Positions 19,961 to 29,211 of a stretch of DNA of 64,000 nt are shown piece by piece. The notes under the pieces are model-generated. The model made no database searches and was not told the origin of the DNA. It saw nothing but the letters and a program-made list of their open reading frames with translations. The position numbers were made by a program, and so were the translations under genes. Source of the stretch: Prochlorococcus marinus XMU1408 (GTDB lineage Bacteria; Cyanobacteriota; Cyanobacteriia; PCC-6307; Cyanobiaceae); contig NZ_QJUE01000001.1 of NCBI RefSeq assembly GCF_003208055.1, forward strand, positions 186,001 through 250,000. Reading direction: 5' to 3'. Numbering within the stretch: the first letter of the stretch is position 1; the number at the start of each line of letters is the position of its first letter.

Positions 19961-20907
19961 TTTTTTATATTAACAAGTGGTGAAACCGGACTTGCAAATA
20001 AGGGTAAAATATCTTGGATAAATGCTTCAGCAGCTCTAGATGAATACCTTCCGGGATTTGTGATTACTTTTAGCTCTCTTTTAACTACTAGATCTGCGAC
20101 AGTTGGTCTGTGAATACTTCCTCCTGAAAGTTCTCTTTCAATTGATACCACTGGTAGAAAAGCTGCTCCTAGATTAGATTGAACTGCATTCTTGATGGCT
20201 TCAAAAGAATTTAATTCCATTTCAATATTTAATCTCTGTACGTCTAACCCTGAAGAAGATAGGAGTTGATCCACTACTTTTCTTGTGGTCGATTGAGGAT
20301 CTAATGTTATAAAACCTAGGCTATACAAATCTTCTTTTTTGAGTTCTTTTGACTTTGCTAATTGATGATTAGTAGGTAAAACAAGAGCTAATTCGTCAGT
20401 CGCAAAAGGAATGACTTCTAATGATTCGTTTAACTCTAATGGAAGTTGGCCTCCAATAATAGCTATATCGATCTGTCCATTTGCTACGCTCCATCCTGTT
20501 CTTCTGGTGCTATGAATTTGAAGTTGAACTGAAACTTCTGGATATTTTTGTCGGAAAAGCCCAATCATCCTTGGCATCAAATAGGTTCCAGTAGTTTGGC
20601 TTGCTCCAATAATGAGAGAACCCCCTTTGAGATTATTTAAATCTTCTATGGCTTTGCAAGTTTCTTGGCACTCTCCTAAAATTTTTTCACAGTAATTTAA
20701 AAGAAGTTTTCCTGCTTCAGTTAATTGAGCTTTTCTGCCTCCTCTATCGAATATTGCAATTTCAAGTTGTTTTTCTAGGTTTTGTACTTGCAAACTCACA
20801 GCAGGTTGAGTGACAAAGAGACTATCAGCAGCCTTTTTGAAACTTCCCTCATCAACAATCGCTTTGAGGATTCTTAGTTGGTCAAGAGTGAATGGAATCT
20901 CGGCCAT
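19957..20907 (-). CDS. rbcR: LysR-type regulator RbcR/Ycf30
   Basis: A 316-residue LysR-family regulator. The N-terminal helix-turn-helix (about 5-65) contains [20 protein letters not shown], and a periplasmic-binding-like effector domain follows (about 95-300). Its strong likeness to RbcR/Ycf30 suggests control of RuBisCO or carbon-uptake genes; CmpR and NdhR are close paralogues and cannot be excluded by eye. It is flanked by ndhM-DUF3172 (convergent) and the Z-ISO-ndhF pair (divergent), which would also suit an NdhR-like role. Confidence 0.88.
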   Translation of the reverse strand: MAEIPFTLDQLRILKAIVDEGSFKKAADSLFVTQPAVSLQVQNLEKQLEIAIFDRGGRKAQLTEAGKLLLNYCEKILGECQETCKAIEDLNNLKGGSLIIGASQTTGTYLMPRMIGLFRQKYPEVSVQLQIHSTRRTGWSVANGQIDIAIIGGQLPLELNESLEVIPFATDELALVLPTNHQLAKSKELKKEDLYSLGFITLDPQSTTRKVVDQLLSSSGLDVQRLNIEMELNSFEAIKNAVQSNLGAAFLPVVSIERELSGGSIHRPTVADLVVKRELKVITNPGRYSSRAAEAFIQDILPLFASPVSPLVNIKN

Positions 20908-21016
20908 GGTGGCAGGTCTTCATGGCGGTTATTAAAATAAAATGTAGGGAAAAACAACTCCAACTGTTGATCCGGTATGGATCTAATAATTTTTTAAGAC
21001 GCTTTTTCTTGAGCTA

Positions 21017-21763
21017 ATGACATTTTTAGATACCCATAGTTCCAGTTTTATAATGATATTACTTTTATTTAGTTTTGCCGTTATTCATAGTGGTGGAGCA
21101 GCTTTAAGGGAAAAAGCTGAAAGTGTAATTGGTGCAAGAGCATGGAGGTTGATTTTTGCCTTTGCAAGTATCCCCTCGGCTTTTATTTTAATTGGTTTTT
21201 TTATTGCTCATCGTTACGATGGAGTTAGATTTTGGAATTTTCAAGGGGTAAGTGAACTAATTCCTTTGATTTGGATTTTGAGTGCAATCAGCTTTCTCTT
21301 TTTATATCCAGCCACCTACAACCTATTAGAAATTCCCGCAGTCCTGAAGCCCAAAGTAAGACTTTATGCCTCAGGAATTATTAGGGTCACTCGCCATCCG
21401 CAGGCAATTGGTCAAATTATTTGGTGCTTTGCACATTTACTATGGATAGGCACAAGTTTTACTCTCGTAACCTGTTTGGGATTAATTGCGCATCATTTAT
21501 TTGCTATTTGGCATGGAGATAGGAGACTTAGCATCAAATTTGGAAAAGAATTTGAGGATGTTAAGAAAAAAACCTCAGTTGTTCCATTCTTGGCTGTGTT
21601 GGATGGACGACAAAAATTACAAATAAAAGAATTTCTTAGACCCTCTCAAATGGGCATTCTCATTGCAGTGTTTTTTTTCTGGTGGTCCCATAAATTTATT
21701 TCTGTTGGGGCGCAGAGATTTCTCTCTTTTGATTTAACTGAATTACTAGCAAGAATTGCCTAA
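21017..21763 (+). CDS. 15-cis-zeta-carotene isomerase-like NnrU-domain protein
   Basis: A 248-residue membrane protein of the NnrU family with about six hydrophobic segments. It carries residues I recognise from plant Z-ISO: IHSGGAALR (His24), GARAWR, HRYDG (His65), FLYPATYNLLE, TRHPQAIGQ (His127), AHHLFAIWHGDRRL (His159, 160, 166) and KKKTSVVPF. Z-ISO is a heme b enzyme that isomerises the 15-cis bond of zeta-carotene between phytoene desaturase and zeta-carotene desaturase. crtP and crtB lie within 5 kb, which supports the role. Many annotations call this family simply NnrU. ndhF starts 26 bases downstream. Confidence 0.8.
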   Translation: MTFLDTHSSSFIMILLLFSFAVIHSGGAALREKAESVIGARAWRLIFAFASIPSAFILIGFFIAHRYDGVRFWNFQGVSELIPLIWILSAISFLFLYPATYNLLEIPAVLKPKVRLYASGIIRVTRHPQAIGQIIWCFAHLLWIGTSFTLVTCLGLIAHHLFAIWHGDRRLSIKFGKEFEDVKKKTSVVPFLAVLDGRQKLQIKEFLRPSQMGILIAVFFFWWSHKFISVGAQRFLSFDLTELLARIA

Positions 21764-21788
21764 ACTCTTTTTAATATGTTTTAACTGG

Positions 21789-23795
21789 ATGCATTCGGCT
21801 GCCGATTTTGCTTGGTTAATTCCACTTCTTCCTCTCTGCGGGGCAGTATTGATTGGTTTGGGATTAATTAGTTTTAACGATCTTTTTAATCGTTCAAGAA
21901 AACCCGTCGCAATAACTCTTCTATCTTCAGTAGGTGCTTCAGCATTTGTAAGCTATGCAGTTTTAGCAGAGCAGCTTTCAGGACGGCCTCCTGTAGAACA
22001 CTTGTTCATATGGGCAAGTGCGGGTTCTTTTGAGTTGCCTATGGGATATGTGATTGACCCCTTAGCTGCAGTAATGCTTGCACTTGTTACTACGATTGCT
22101 TTCTTAGTAATGATTTATTCCCATGGGTATATGGAACATGACCCTGGGTATGTTCGCTTTTTTACTTATCTAGCCCTATTCAGTAGCTCAATGCTGGGGC
22201 TAATAGTTAGTCCAAATTTGTTAGAAATATATGTTTTTTGGGAATTAGTTGGTATGTGTTCATATTTATTAGTTGGTTTTTGGTACGACAGAGATGGCGC
22301 TGCTCATGCAGCTCAAAAGGCTTTTGTAGTAAATAGAGTAGGTGATTTTGGATTATTGCTAGGGATTTTGGGTCTGTTTTGGGCAACTGGTAGTTTTGAT
22401 TTTCATGGAATAGCGGAGGGTTTATCAGATTCAGTTAGTTCTGGGTCAGTACCAATATGGGCGGCTTTGACTCTTTGTATTCTCGTTTTTATGGGACCAA
22501 TGGCAAAGTCAGCACAATTCCCTTTGCATGTCTGGCTACCTGATGCAATGGAAGGTCCAACTCCAATATCTGCTCTAATTCATGCCGCGACAATGGTTGC
22601 AGCAGGTGTTTTTTTAGTAGCAAGACTTGATCCTTTGTTTAGCCAATTTCCTTTTGTTGGTTTATTCATTGCAATTATTGGAACAGTTACTTGTTTTTTA
22701 GGAGCTTCAATAGCACTGACACAAATGGATTTGAAAAAAGGATTGGCATACAGCACAGTCTCTCAACTTGGATACATGATGCTTGCAATGGGATGTGGAG
22801 CACCAGTCGCAGGGATGTTCCATCTTGTCACTCATGCCTGTTTTAAGGCTATGTTATTCCTTGGCTCTGGTTCAGTTATTCATGCTATGGAGGATGTTGT
22901 GGGGCATGAACCTATTCTTGCTCAAGACATGAGATTAATGGGGGGCTTACGTAAGAAAATGCCTATTACGGCTACAACTTTTTTCATTGGTTGTATTGCC
23001 ATAAGTGGTATCCCACCCCTTGCAGGTTTTTGGAGTAAAGATGAAATTCTCGGTCAAGCTTTTAACAGTTTTCCAATACTTTGGTTTATTGGTTTTTTAA
23101 CTGCGGGAATGACAGCCTTTTATATGTTTAGACTTTATTTTCTGACTTTTGAGGGGGATTTTCGAGGGGAAAATCAAGAGATGCAGCTTTCTTTGCTTTC
23201 ATTAGCAGGCAAAGAAAGAGATGATGAGCATGAAAATCATGTAATTGGGAAAATACATGAATCCGCATGGCCAATGACATTACCCTTGGCAGTTTTGGCA
23301 ATCCCTTCGGTTCTAATTGGATTTATAGGACTTCCTTGGCACAGTATCTTTGCAAACCTATTAGATCATCAGGAGGCTATTGAAGCAGCAGAAAAGTTTA
23401 GTTGGGGAGAATTTTTACCTCTTGCAATTGCATCAGTAGCCATCTCATCTGGAGGAATATTATTAGCGGTCTTGACTTACTACTTAAAAAGGCTTGATCT
23501 TGGAGTGTCTATTTCTGAGAAGTACCCTCAAATTAATTCATTCCTTCAGAATAAATGGTATCTAGATGACATAAATGAGAAAATTTTTGTAAGAGGTAGT
23601 AGAAAATTGGCTAGGGAAGTACTCGAAGTAGATGCCAAAGTGGTTGATGGGGTTGTTAATTTGACTGGTTTGTTAACTCTAGGTAGTGGAGAAGGACTAA
23701 AGTATTTTGAGACAGGAAGAGCTCAGTTTTACGCATTAATTGTTTTTGGAGGTGTAATTGCGCTTGTCGCACTTTTTGGCGTTGTGGGAGCATAA
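21789..23795 (+). CDS. ndhF: NDH-1 subunit 5 (NdhF1 type)
   Basis: A 668-residue antiporter-like proton-pumping subunit of NDH-1 with many transmembrane helices; signatures include FWELVGMCSYLLVGFWYDR, the lysine-bearing MAKSAQFPLHVWLPDAMEGPTP core and KGLAYSTVSQLGYMM. I chose ATG 21789 (MHSAADFAWLIPLLPL); a TTG at 21756 in the same frame would add 11 unusual residues and overlap the Z-ISO gene. With ndhD next it forms the distal membrane arm used in respiration and cyclic electron flow. The C-terminal lateral helix is followed by a normal family tail. Confidence 0.94.
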   Translation: MHSAADFAWLIPLLPLCGAVLIGLGLISFNDLFNRSRKPVAITLLSSVGASAFVSYAVLAEQLSGRPPVEHLFIWASAGSFELPMGYVIDPLAAVMLALVTTIAFLVMIYSHGYMEHDPGYVRFFTYLALFSSSMLGLIVSPNLLEIYVFWELVGMCSYLLVGFWYDRDGAAHAAQKAFVVNRVGDFGLLLGILGLFWATGSFDFHGIAEGLSDSVSSGSVPIWAALTLCILVFMGPMAKSAQFPLHVWLPDAMEGPTPISALIHAATMVAAGVFLVARLDPLFSQFPFVGLFIAIIGTVTCFLGASIALTQMDLKKGLAYSTVSQLGYMMLAMGCGAPVAGMFHLVTHACFKAMLFLGSGSVIHAMEDVVGHEPILAQDMRLMGGLRKKMPITATTFFIGCIAISGIPPLAGFWSKDEILGQAFNSFPILWFIGFLTAGMTAFYMFRLYFLTFEGDFRGENQEMQLSLLSLAGKERDDEHENHVIGKIHESAWPMTLPLAVLAIPSVLIGFIGLPWHSIFANLLDHQEAIEAAEKFSWGEFLPLAIASVAISSGGILLAVLTYYLKRLDLGVSISEKYPQINSFLQNKWYLDDINEKIFVRGSRKLAREVLEVDAKVVDGVVNLTGLLTLGSGEGLKYFETGRAQFYALIVFGGVIALVALFGVVGA

Positions 23796-23932
23796 TTACA
23801 TAATTTTTTTAGCTGTGTGTTTCATCCCCTATCTAGAGGGTGCCAATAATCTCATAATTTCTAAACTCAAAAAGTGGTGATTAATTTCTATTCTTGGAAT
23901 TCGCTCTCAATACAAGTTTGAATCTTGGCACA

Positions 23933-25546
23933 ATGCTTACTTCTGAGACGATCTCGGCAGATTTCCCTTGGTTAAGTTTATCCATATTGTTTCCCATCGT
24001 TGGCTCATTAATTGTTCCATTTATTCCAGATAAAGGCGAAGGAAAAGAAATTAGATGGTATGCATTAATAATTTCTTTAATTACTTTTTTAATCACTGTC
24101 GCTGCATATTTCAAAGGTTTTGATCCAAGTAAAGAAGGCTTGCAGTTATATGAAAAAGTCAGTTGGCTGCCTGATCTTGGATTGACTTGGTCTGTTGGTG
24201 CAGATGGCTTATCAATGCCATTAATCTTGCTTACAAGTTTCATAACTTCTTTAGCAGTTTTAGCGGCATGGCCAGTTAGCTATAAACCAAAATTATTTTT
24301 CTTTTTGATCCTCGCTATGGACGGAGGACAGATAGCTGTATTTGCTGTTCAAGATATGATGCTTTTCTTTCTTGCTTGGGAATTGGAGTTGTTTCCGGTT
24401 TATTTGTTCCTTGCAATTTGGGGTGGGAAAAAGAGGCAATATGCAGCGACCAAATTCATTATCTACACAGCTGGCAGCTCTTTATTCATTCTTCTTGTGG
24501 CACTCGCAATGGGATTTTTTCAAGGAGGAATTCCAGATTTTGGATATACCCATTTAGCTCAGCAAAATTTCGGAAGGGGATTTCAATTACTTTGTTATTC
24601 AGGTTTGCTAATAGCTTTTGGGGTCAAACTTCCTATTGTTCCTCTTCATACTTGGTTGCCAGATGCTCATGGCGAAGCCACTGCTCCAGTTCATATGCTT
24701 TTGGCAGGAATATTGTTAAAGATGGGCGGATATGCCCTTCTTAGATTTAACGCACAATTATTGCCTGATGCGCACGCTCAATTTGCGCCATTATTAATCG
24801 TTCTTGGAGTGGTAAATATTATTTATGCAGCTTTAACTTCATTTGCCCAACGGAATCTAAAAAGAAAAATTGCTTATAGCTCCATAAGTCATATGGGTTT
24901 CGTTTTGATCGGTATTGGAAGTTTTAGCTCGTTAGGAACTAGTGGTGCAATGTTGCAAATGGTCAGTCATGGATTAATAGGGGCCAGTTTGTTTTTTCTA
25001 GTTGGAGCAACTTACGACAGGACACATACACTTCAACTAGATGAGATGGGTGGTATTGGTCAAAATATGAGGATTATGTTTGCTCTATGGACAGCATGTG
25101 CTTTTGCATCTCTTGCTTTACCTGGTATGAGTGGATTTATTTCAGAATTAATGGTCTTCGTTGGTTTTGTAACTGATGAAGTTTATACCCTTCCGTTTAG
25201 AGTGGTGATTGCATCACTAGCAGCAATTGGAGTGATTTTGACACCAATATATTTGTTGTCGATGCTAAGAGAAATTTTCTTTGGGAAAGAAAATGCGAAG
25301 TTAATATCCAAAGCTAAGTTAGTAGATGCAGAACCTAGAGAAATTTATATTATTGCTTGTCTATTAGTTCCAATTATTGGAATTGGTCTTTATCCAAAAA
25401 TCATGACTGATACATATATTTCATCTATTGATGGATTGGTAAAAAGAGATTTATTAGCGGTTGAAAGGGTTCGGAAAGATCAATCAACAATTATTAGTAA
25501 TCCTCATCTATCAATTGGGACTCTTGAAGCTCCTCTTTTAGATTGA
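23933..25546 (+). CDS. ndhD: NDH-1 subunit 4 (NdhD1 type)
   Basis: A 537-residue antiporter-like membrane subunit. The [19 protein letters not shown] and [20 protein letters not shown] motifs are typical, as is [20 protein letters not shown] chose ATG 23933 ([13 protein letters not shown]); the open frame extends to 23894 but the extra 13 residues look unlike the family. The 137-base gap after ndhF contains an AT-rich stretch and may hold its own promoter. It pairs with NdhF in NDH-1; assignment to D1 rather than the CO2-uptake D3/D4 types is from overall likeness only. Confidence 0.93.
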   Translation: MLTSETISADFPWLSLSILFPIVGSLIVPFIPDKGEGKEIRWYALIISLITFLITVAAYFKGFDPSKEGLQLYEKVSWLPDLGLTWSVGADGLSMPLILLTSFITSLAVLAAWPVSYKPKLFFFLILAMDGGQIAVFAVQDMMLFFLAWELELFPVYLFLAIWGGKKRQYAATKFIIYTAGSSLFILLVALAMGFFQGGIPDFGYTHLAQQNFGRGFQLLCYSGLLIAFGVKLPIVPLHTWLPDAHGEATAPVHMLLAGILLKMGGYALLRFNAQLLPDAHAQFAPLLIVLGVVNIIYAALTSFAQRNLKRKIAYSSISHMGFVLIGIGSFSSLGTSGAMLQMVSHGLIGASLFFLVGATYDRTHTLQLDEMGGIGQNMRIMFALWTACAFASLALPGMSGFISELMVFVGFVTDEVYTLPFRVVIASLAAIGVILTPIYLLSMLREIFFGKENAKLISKAKLVDAEPREIYIIACLLVPIIGIGLYPKIMTDTYISSIDGLVKRDLLAVERVRKDQSTIISNPHLSIGTLEAPLLD

Positions 25547-25610
25547 AAATCATTTCACCTGGCATTACATGCTTTAAAGAGATAACTTGCTTTTAGATTC
25601 ATAGTTCTCA

Positions 25611-26504
25611 TTGCCAGTTGATCTTTTAACTCAAGCTGCAGATTCTGGCGCCAGACTTGCAATTCGTCTCTTGCAAGATGCTGCTGAAAGAGGCGATATT
25701 GATCCATGGGATGTGGATGTCATTCCTGTTGTTGATGGTTTTTTGGATCAACTGAAACAGCGCATTGAAATTCCAAAAAAAATTTCACAACATTTCAGTC
25801 AAAATGGTGGAAGTTTTGAGGTTGATCTCGCTCAGAGCAGTGAGGCTTTTTTAGCTGCTTCTGTCTTGGTTGGTTTGAAGGCTGAGGTGCTTGAGTCTGA
25901 AATTTTTACAGTTGATCTCGAAGATGAAGATGATACTAGCTTTGATTTAGGCGAGCAGGGTTGGCTAGATGATAGTTTTCAATTACCTCTTCGCCCTGAG
26001 AAACATCTATTTAGAAGACCCGTTGCTCCTCCTCCATTTAGAAGGCCAGTAACTCTTGGAGAATTAATCAACCAGCTTGAAACAATTGCAGAATCTTTGA
26101 AAAATGATGAGTTGCAAAATCGTAGAAGGTTGCGACAAAGAAAATTAAGTGATAGGGAAGTTATTGCTCAAGTTTCATCTTTAGCTCATAGAGAAAAATT
26201 ACCTGAAACTACAGCTGCACTCGCAATTTTCATAAACAATTGGGAGCAGGCTTTGCACTGGGTTGATTTTGAATTATTAGTTGAAAGGTGGAAAGAAAAT
26301 GCTGCCTCAGATGATTTGGATACCGATAGAGTAGGTGTTTTTTGGGCTTTATTGTTTTTATGCTCTCAGGGAAAAGTAGAGATTGATCAAAAAGGTTCTT
26401 TGTTTTCTCCGATAAGTCTTAAGAGGCTTTTAGAACCAGGAATGGTTGCACAGCTGCCTCTTGCATCTTTAGACGTGACAGATGGCTCGCCGGCTGCTGC
26501 CTAG
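25611..26504 (+). CDS. scpA: Segregation and condensation protein A
   Basis: A 297-residue kleisin-family ScpA, the bridge subunit of the SMC-ScpAB condensin that compacts and segregates chromosomes. The N-terminal LLQDAAERGDIDPWDVDV motif and the SEAFLAASVLVGLKAEVLE helix are characteristic. A Pro/Arg-rich linker repeats FRRPV twice (about 134-147). The C-terminal winged helix runs to about residue 280. The start is TTG at MPVDLLTQAAD, with no better candidate. ScpB and SMC are not in the window. Confidence 0.88.
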   Translation: MPVDLLTQAADSGARLAIRLLQDAAERGDIDPWDVDVIPVVDGFLDQLKQRIEIPKKISQHFSQNGGSFEVDLAQSSEAFLAASVLVGLKAEVLESEIFTVDLEDEDDTSFDLGEQGWLDDSFQLPLRPEKHLFRRPVAPPPFRRPVTLGELINQLETIAESLKNDELQNRRRLRQRKLSDREVIAQVSSLAHREKLPETTAALAIFINNWEQALHWVDFELLVERWKENAASDDLDTDRVGVFWALLFLCSQGKVEIDQKGSLFSPISLKRLLEPGMVAQLPLASLDVTDGSPAAA

Positions 26505-26560
26505 CCCTTTGTGGAGGCAGCATTCTATGTTGGCCTTGTATAACTTCGGTTAAACCGCCT

Positions 26561-27739
26561 ATGAAGGCGATGATACTGGCAGCTGGGAAGGGAACCCGAG
26601 TTCAGCCAATCACGCATGTGATTCCAAAGCCAATGATTCCTATCCTTCAGAAACCTGTAATGGAGTTTCTGTTGGAACTATTAAAGGAGCATGGTTTTAC
26701 TGAGGTTATGGTTAATGTTTCTCATTTGGCTGAAGAAATTGAGAATTATTTTCGAGATGGACAAAGATTTGGAGTCGAAATTGCATATAGTTTTGAAGGT
26801 CGTATTGAAGATGGAGAATTAATCGGAGATGCTCTTGGTTCTGCTGGTGGACTTAAAAAAATTCAAGACTTTCAAAAGTTTTTTGATGATACGTTTGTCG
26901 TTTTGTGTGGTGATGCCTTAATTGATTTGGACTTGTCTGAAGCAGTAAAACGACATAAAGAAAAAGGCGCTCTAGCTAGTTTGATCACTAAACGTGTTTC
27001 TAAAGACCAAGTAAGTAGTTATGGAGTTGTTGTAACTGATGAAGAAGATCGTGTTAAAGCTTTTCAAGAAAAACCATCTATTGATAATGCCTTAGGAGAT
27101 ACGATTAATACAGGAATTTATTTATTTGAGCCTGAAATTTTTGATTACATTCCCTCTGGAAAACCTTTTGATATAGGCTCAGATTTATTTCCAAAACTTG
27201 TCGAAGAAGGGGCACCTTTTTTTGCGTTGCCAATGGATTTTGAGTGGGTTGATATTGGAAAGGTACCTGATTATTGGAGAGCAATTAGAAATGTTCTAAA
27301 AGGAGATGTTCGTCAGGTTGAAATACCAGGAAAGCAGGTAAGAGAAGGAATCTATACTGGTTTAAATGTTGCTGCAAACTGGGATAAAATAAATGTAAAA
27401 GGGCCTATATATGTTGGAGGAATGACTAGAATAGAAGATGGTGTCACCATAATTGGTCCTTCTATGATTGGTCCCAGTTGTTGTATATGTGAAGGAGCAA
27501 CGATTGATAATTCAATAATTTTTGATTATTCACTAATAGGACCAGGTGTACAACTTGTTGAGAAATTAGTTTTTGGTAGATATTGTGTTGGTAAAGAAGG
27601 TGATCATTTTGATTTACAGGAAGCCGCGTTAGATTGGTTAATAACTGATGCTCGCAGACAGGATTTAGGTGAACCTTCACCTCAACAGAAAGCAATGGCT
27701 GAGTTATTAGGAACAGATCTTATTAGCTCTAATAATTGA
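26561..27739 (+). CDS. NDP-sugar pyrophosphorylase (mannose-1-P guanylyltransferase-like)
   Basis: A 392-residue sugar-nucleotidyltransferase. The N-terminal AAGKGTRVQPIT signature and KPMIPILQKPVMEF lie in the catalytic fold, which also has GSAGGL and LCGDALIDLDL (metal-binding Asp). A C-terminal left-handed beta-helix has hexapeptide repeats from about residue 275. Such enzymes activate a sugar-1-phosphate (Man-1-P to GDP-Man or Glc-1-P to ADP/UDP-Glc) for polysaccharide or glycolipid synthesis; the exact sugar is not clear. Its 3' end overlaps metF by 11 bases on the opposite strand. Confidence 0.82.
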   Translation: MKAMILAAGKGTRVQPITHVIPKPMIPILQKPVMEFLLELLKEHGFTEVMVNVSHLAEEIENYFRDGQRFGVEIAYSFEGRIEDGELIGDALGSAGGLKKIQDFQKFFDDTFVVLCGDALIDLDLSEAVKRHKEKGALASLITKRVSKDQVSSYGVVVTDEEDRVKAFQEKPSIDNALGDTINTGIYLFEPEIFDYIPSGKPFDIGSDLFPKLVEEGAPFFALPMDFEWVDIGKVPDYWRAIRNVLKGDVRQVEIPGKQVREGIYTGLNVAANWDKINVKGPIYVGGMTRIEDGVTIIGPSMIGPSCCICEGATIDNSIIFDYSLIGPGVQLVEKLVFGRYCVGKEGDHFDLQEAALDWLITDARRQDLGEPSPQQKAMAELLGTDLISSNN

Positions 27740-28613
27740 TATTTGCTTTGTCTAAAATCATAGGTATTTGTTCTTCTGCTTTAACGGCCATTAGGTGAAC
27801 ACCTTGAGCGATTTCTAAAAAACTTTTTACTTGCTCTCCTGCAATCGATATTCCTTCATTAATGGGATTTGATGAACTTTCAAGTCTTGAGATGATTGAT
27901 GGGGGTATGCAGGCCCCAGGTACTACTCGATTGATGAATTGAGCATTTTTAGCTGATTTAAGTAGAAAAACGCCTGCTAAAACAGGTATTTTCATGGGTT
28001 CAGTGATTTCTTTGCAAAAACGCTCAAGTACTTTGGGATCCATAACCATTTGAGTTTGAAGGAAATTTGCACCTGCATTTTTTTTGAGTTCTATTCTTCT
28101 TCTTAAACCATCAAAGCCTCTGCAATTTGGATCTGCCGCTGCACCAGGAAACAAATTAGTTGGGCCATCAGGTAAAAAACCTGATACTGGATCTATACCT
28201 TTGTTAAGTGATGTTACTTGATCAATAAGTTCTATCGAGTTGAAGTCTTGAACTGATTTGGCTTGAGATTGGTCTCCTACTCGTACAGGATCTCCAGTTA
28301 AACAGAGGATATTTTTGATTCCTAAAGCATGCGCACCTAGTAATTCAGCTTGTAATGCGATTCGATTTCTATCCCTACATGATAATTGAAGTACGGGCTC
28401 AAGATTTGCCTCTAAAAGCAGCTTGCACAGGGCTAGGCTGCTCATTCTCATAATTGCTCGGCTGCCGTCTGTAACATTAAATCCATGCACAAGTTTATTT
28501 AATGTGAGGGCTTTGGAAAGAGCTAAAGCTGTATTACCTCCCCTAGGAGGCATTATTTCAGCAGTAATAGCTGATAAGCCAGATTCAAGACGATTTTGAA
28601 GTTTAGATTTCAC
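27729..28613 (-). CDS. metF: Methylenetetrahydrofolate reductase
   Basis: A 294-residue MTHFR-family TIM-barrel flavoprotein that reduces 5,10-methylene-THF to 5-methyl-THF for methionine synthesis. Visible are AEIMPPRG near the N-terminus (catalytic-Glu region), NVTDGSRA, LCLTGDP and FLQTQMVMD motifs. Its start is GTG. It is divergent from the PedR-like gene with under 90 bases between starts and convergent with the sugar-nucleotide gene. Cyanobacterial members differ from E. coli MetF in sequence but share this core. Confidence 0.88.
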   Translation of the reverse strand: MKSKLQNRLESGLSAITAEIMPPRGGNTALALSKALTLNKLVHGFNVTDGSRAIMRMSSLALCKLLLEANLEPVLQLSCRDRNRIALQAELLGAHALGIKNILCLTGDPVRVGDQSQAKSVQDFNSIELIDQVTSLNKGIDPVSGFLPDGPTNLFPGAAADPNCRGFDGLRRRIELKKNAGANFLQTQMVMDPKVLERFCKEITEPMKIPVLAGVFLLKSAKNAQFINRVVPGACIPPSIISRLESSSNPINEGISIAGEQVKSFLEIAQGVHLMAVKAEEQIPMILDKANINY

Positions 28614-28697
28614 ATGTCTTTTTTACTAGATAATTACTATCGGTGATTAAAGGCCCTAATCTAAGTAGTATTAATTAATGAGTTGAGAGTGAGGGGA

Positions 28698-28970
28698 ATG
28701 TTTACAGGAGAGATCGCTAATTCGTCCCATATGGGACTCTCTGCTAGGGAAATGGAGATTATTGGATTAGTTGCAGATGGACTCACTAACCAAGAAATTG
28801 CTGAAAAACTTACAATAAGCAAAAGAACTGTTGATAATCATGTCAGCAACATGTTTACAAAAACAGGTTCAAAAAATAGAGTCGCTTTATTGAACTGGGC
28901 AATGGATCACGGAAAGATATGTCGGGATGGATTTAATTGTTGCTCATTACCAGATGAAGCTGATTCATAG
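28698..28970 (+). CDS. LuxR-type HTH regulator, PedR-like
   Basis: A 90-residue stand-alone LuxR/GerE helix-turn-helix protein without a receiver domain. The core is LSAREMEIIGLVADGLTNQEIAEKL followed by SKRTVDNHVSNMFTKTGSKNRVAL, and the tail has ICRDGFNCCSLP with a paired Cys-Cys. The tail and size match cyanobacterial PedR, which senses photosynthetic electron transport through thioredoxin-dependent reduction; the two adjacent Cys plus the Cys six residues before them fit redox sensing. ATG 28698 is preferred, although an in-frame TTG at 28683 is possible. Confidence 0.82.
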   Translation: MFTGEIANSSHMGLSAREMEIIGLVADGLTNQEIAEKLTISKRTVDNHVSNMFTKTGSKNRVALLNWAMDHGKICRDGFNCCSLPDEADS

Positions 28971-28975
28971 CAGAT

Positions 28976-29125
28976 CTAATTATCATCGTCTTCACTGACT
29001 TCTGATAAGGGCATTAAAGAAAAGTCTATGGATGACAAATTAAATAACTTTGCATAGGCAATGCAAGCTTCCTTGTCAGTACAAGTGAAGCGAAGGATCC
29101 CTTCTGTGTCGTAAAGACCATACAA
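28976..29125 (-). CDS. Small conserved-looking protein, 49 aa, TTG start
   Basis: A short reading frame in the gap between the CYTH gene and the PedR-like gene. From TTG 29125 it encodes 49 residues with YGLYDTEGILRFTCTDKE, ACIAYAKLFNL and an acidic tail SEVSEDDDN. A perfect AGGAGG lies 6 bases before this TTG (29132-29137). The frame stays open upstream to 29188 but has no ATG, GTG or TTG there. Codons are richer in G and C than in the neighbours. It lies in line with the nadK-CYTH operon. I do not recognise the family and propose no function. Confidence 0.6.
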   Translation of the reverse strand: MYGLYDTEGILRFTCTDKEACIAYAKLFNLSSIDFSLMPLSEVSEDDDN

Positions 29126-29131
29126 GTCATA

Positions 29132-29137
29132 CCTCCT
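29132..29137 (-). promoter_or_regulatory. Strong Shine-Dalgarno for the 49-aa ORF
   Basis: AGGAGG on the minus strand, 6 bases before a TTG codon. It is a perfect anti-16S match in a genome region where most genes have weak or no such site, and it decides the start of the small ORF at 29125. A second possible start, ATG one base after AGGAGGT, is in another frame and too close. Confidence 0.6.
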
Positions 29138-29211
29138 GCATAGGCTGAATAATGTCGTGGCGAAGTCCAGGACAATAATAAAGACAATCTAAAGGACGAA
29201 TCGCCTTTTTG

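Noticed and set aside
21756-21788. TTG start for ndhF overlapping the Z-ISO gene
   Set aside because: It adds 11 residues (with Cys and Trp) not seen at family N-termini, while ATG 21789 gives a normal start.
23827-23850. Partial inverted repeat CCCT...AGGG between ndhF and ndhD
   Set aside because: Only four to six bases pair cleanly and there is no T-run, so I do not call it a terminator.
23894-23932. TTG start for ndhD 39 bases upstream
   Set aside because: ATG 23933 fits the usual NdhD N-terminus.
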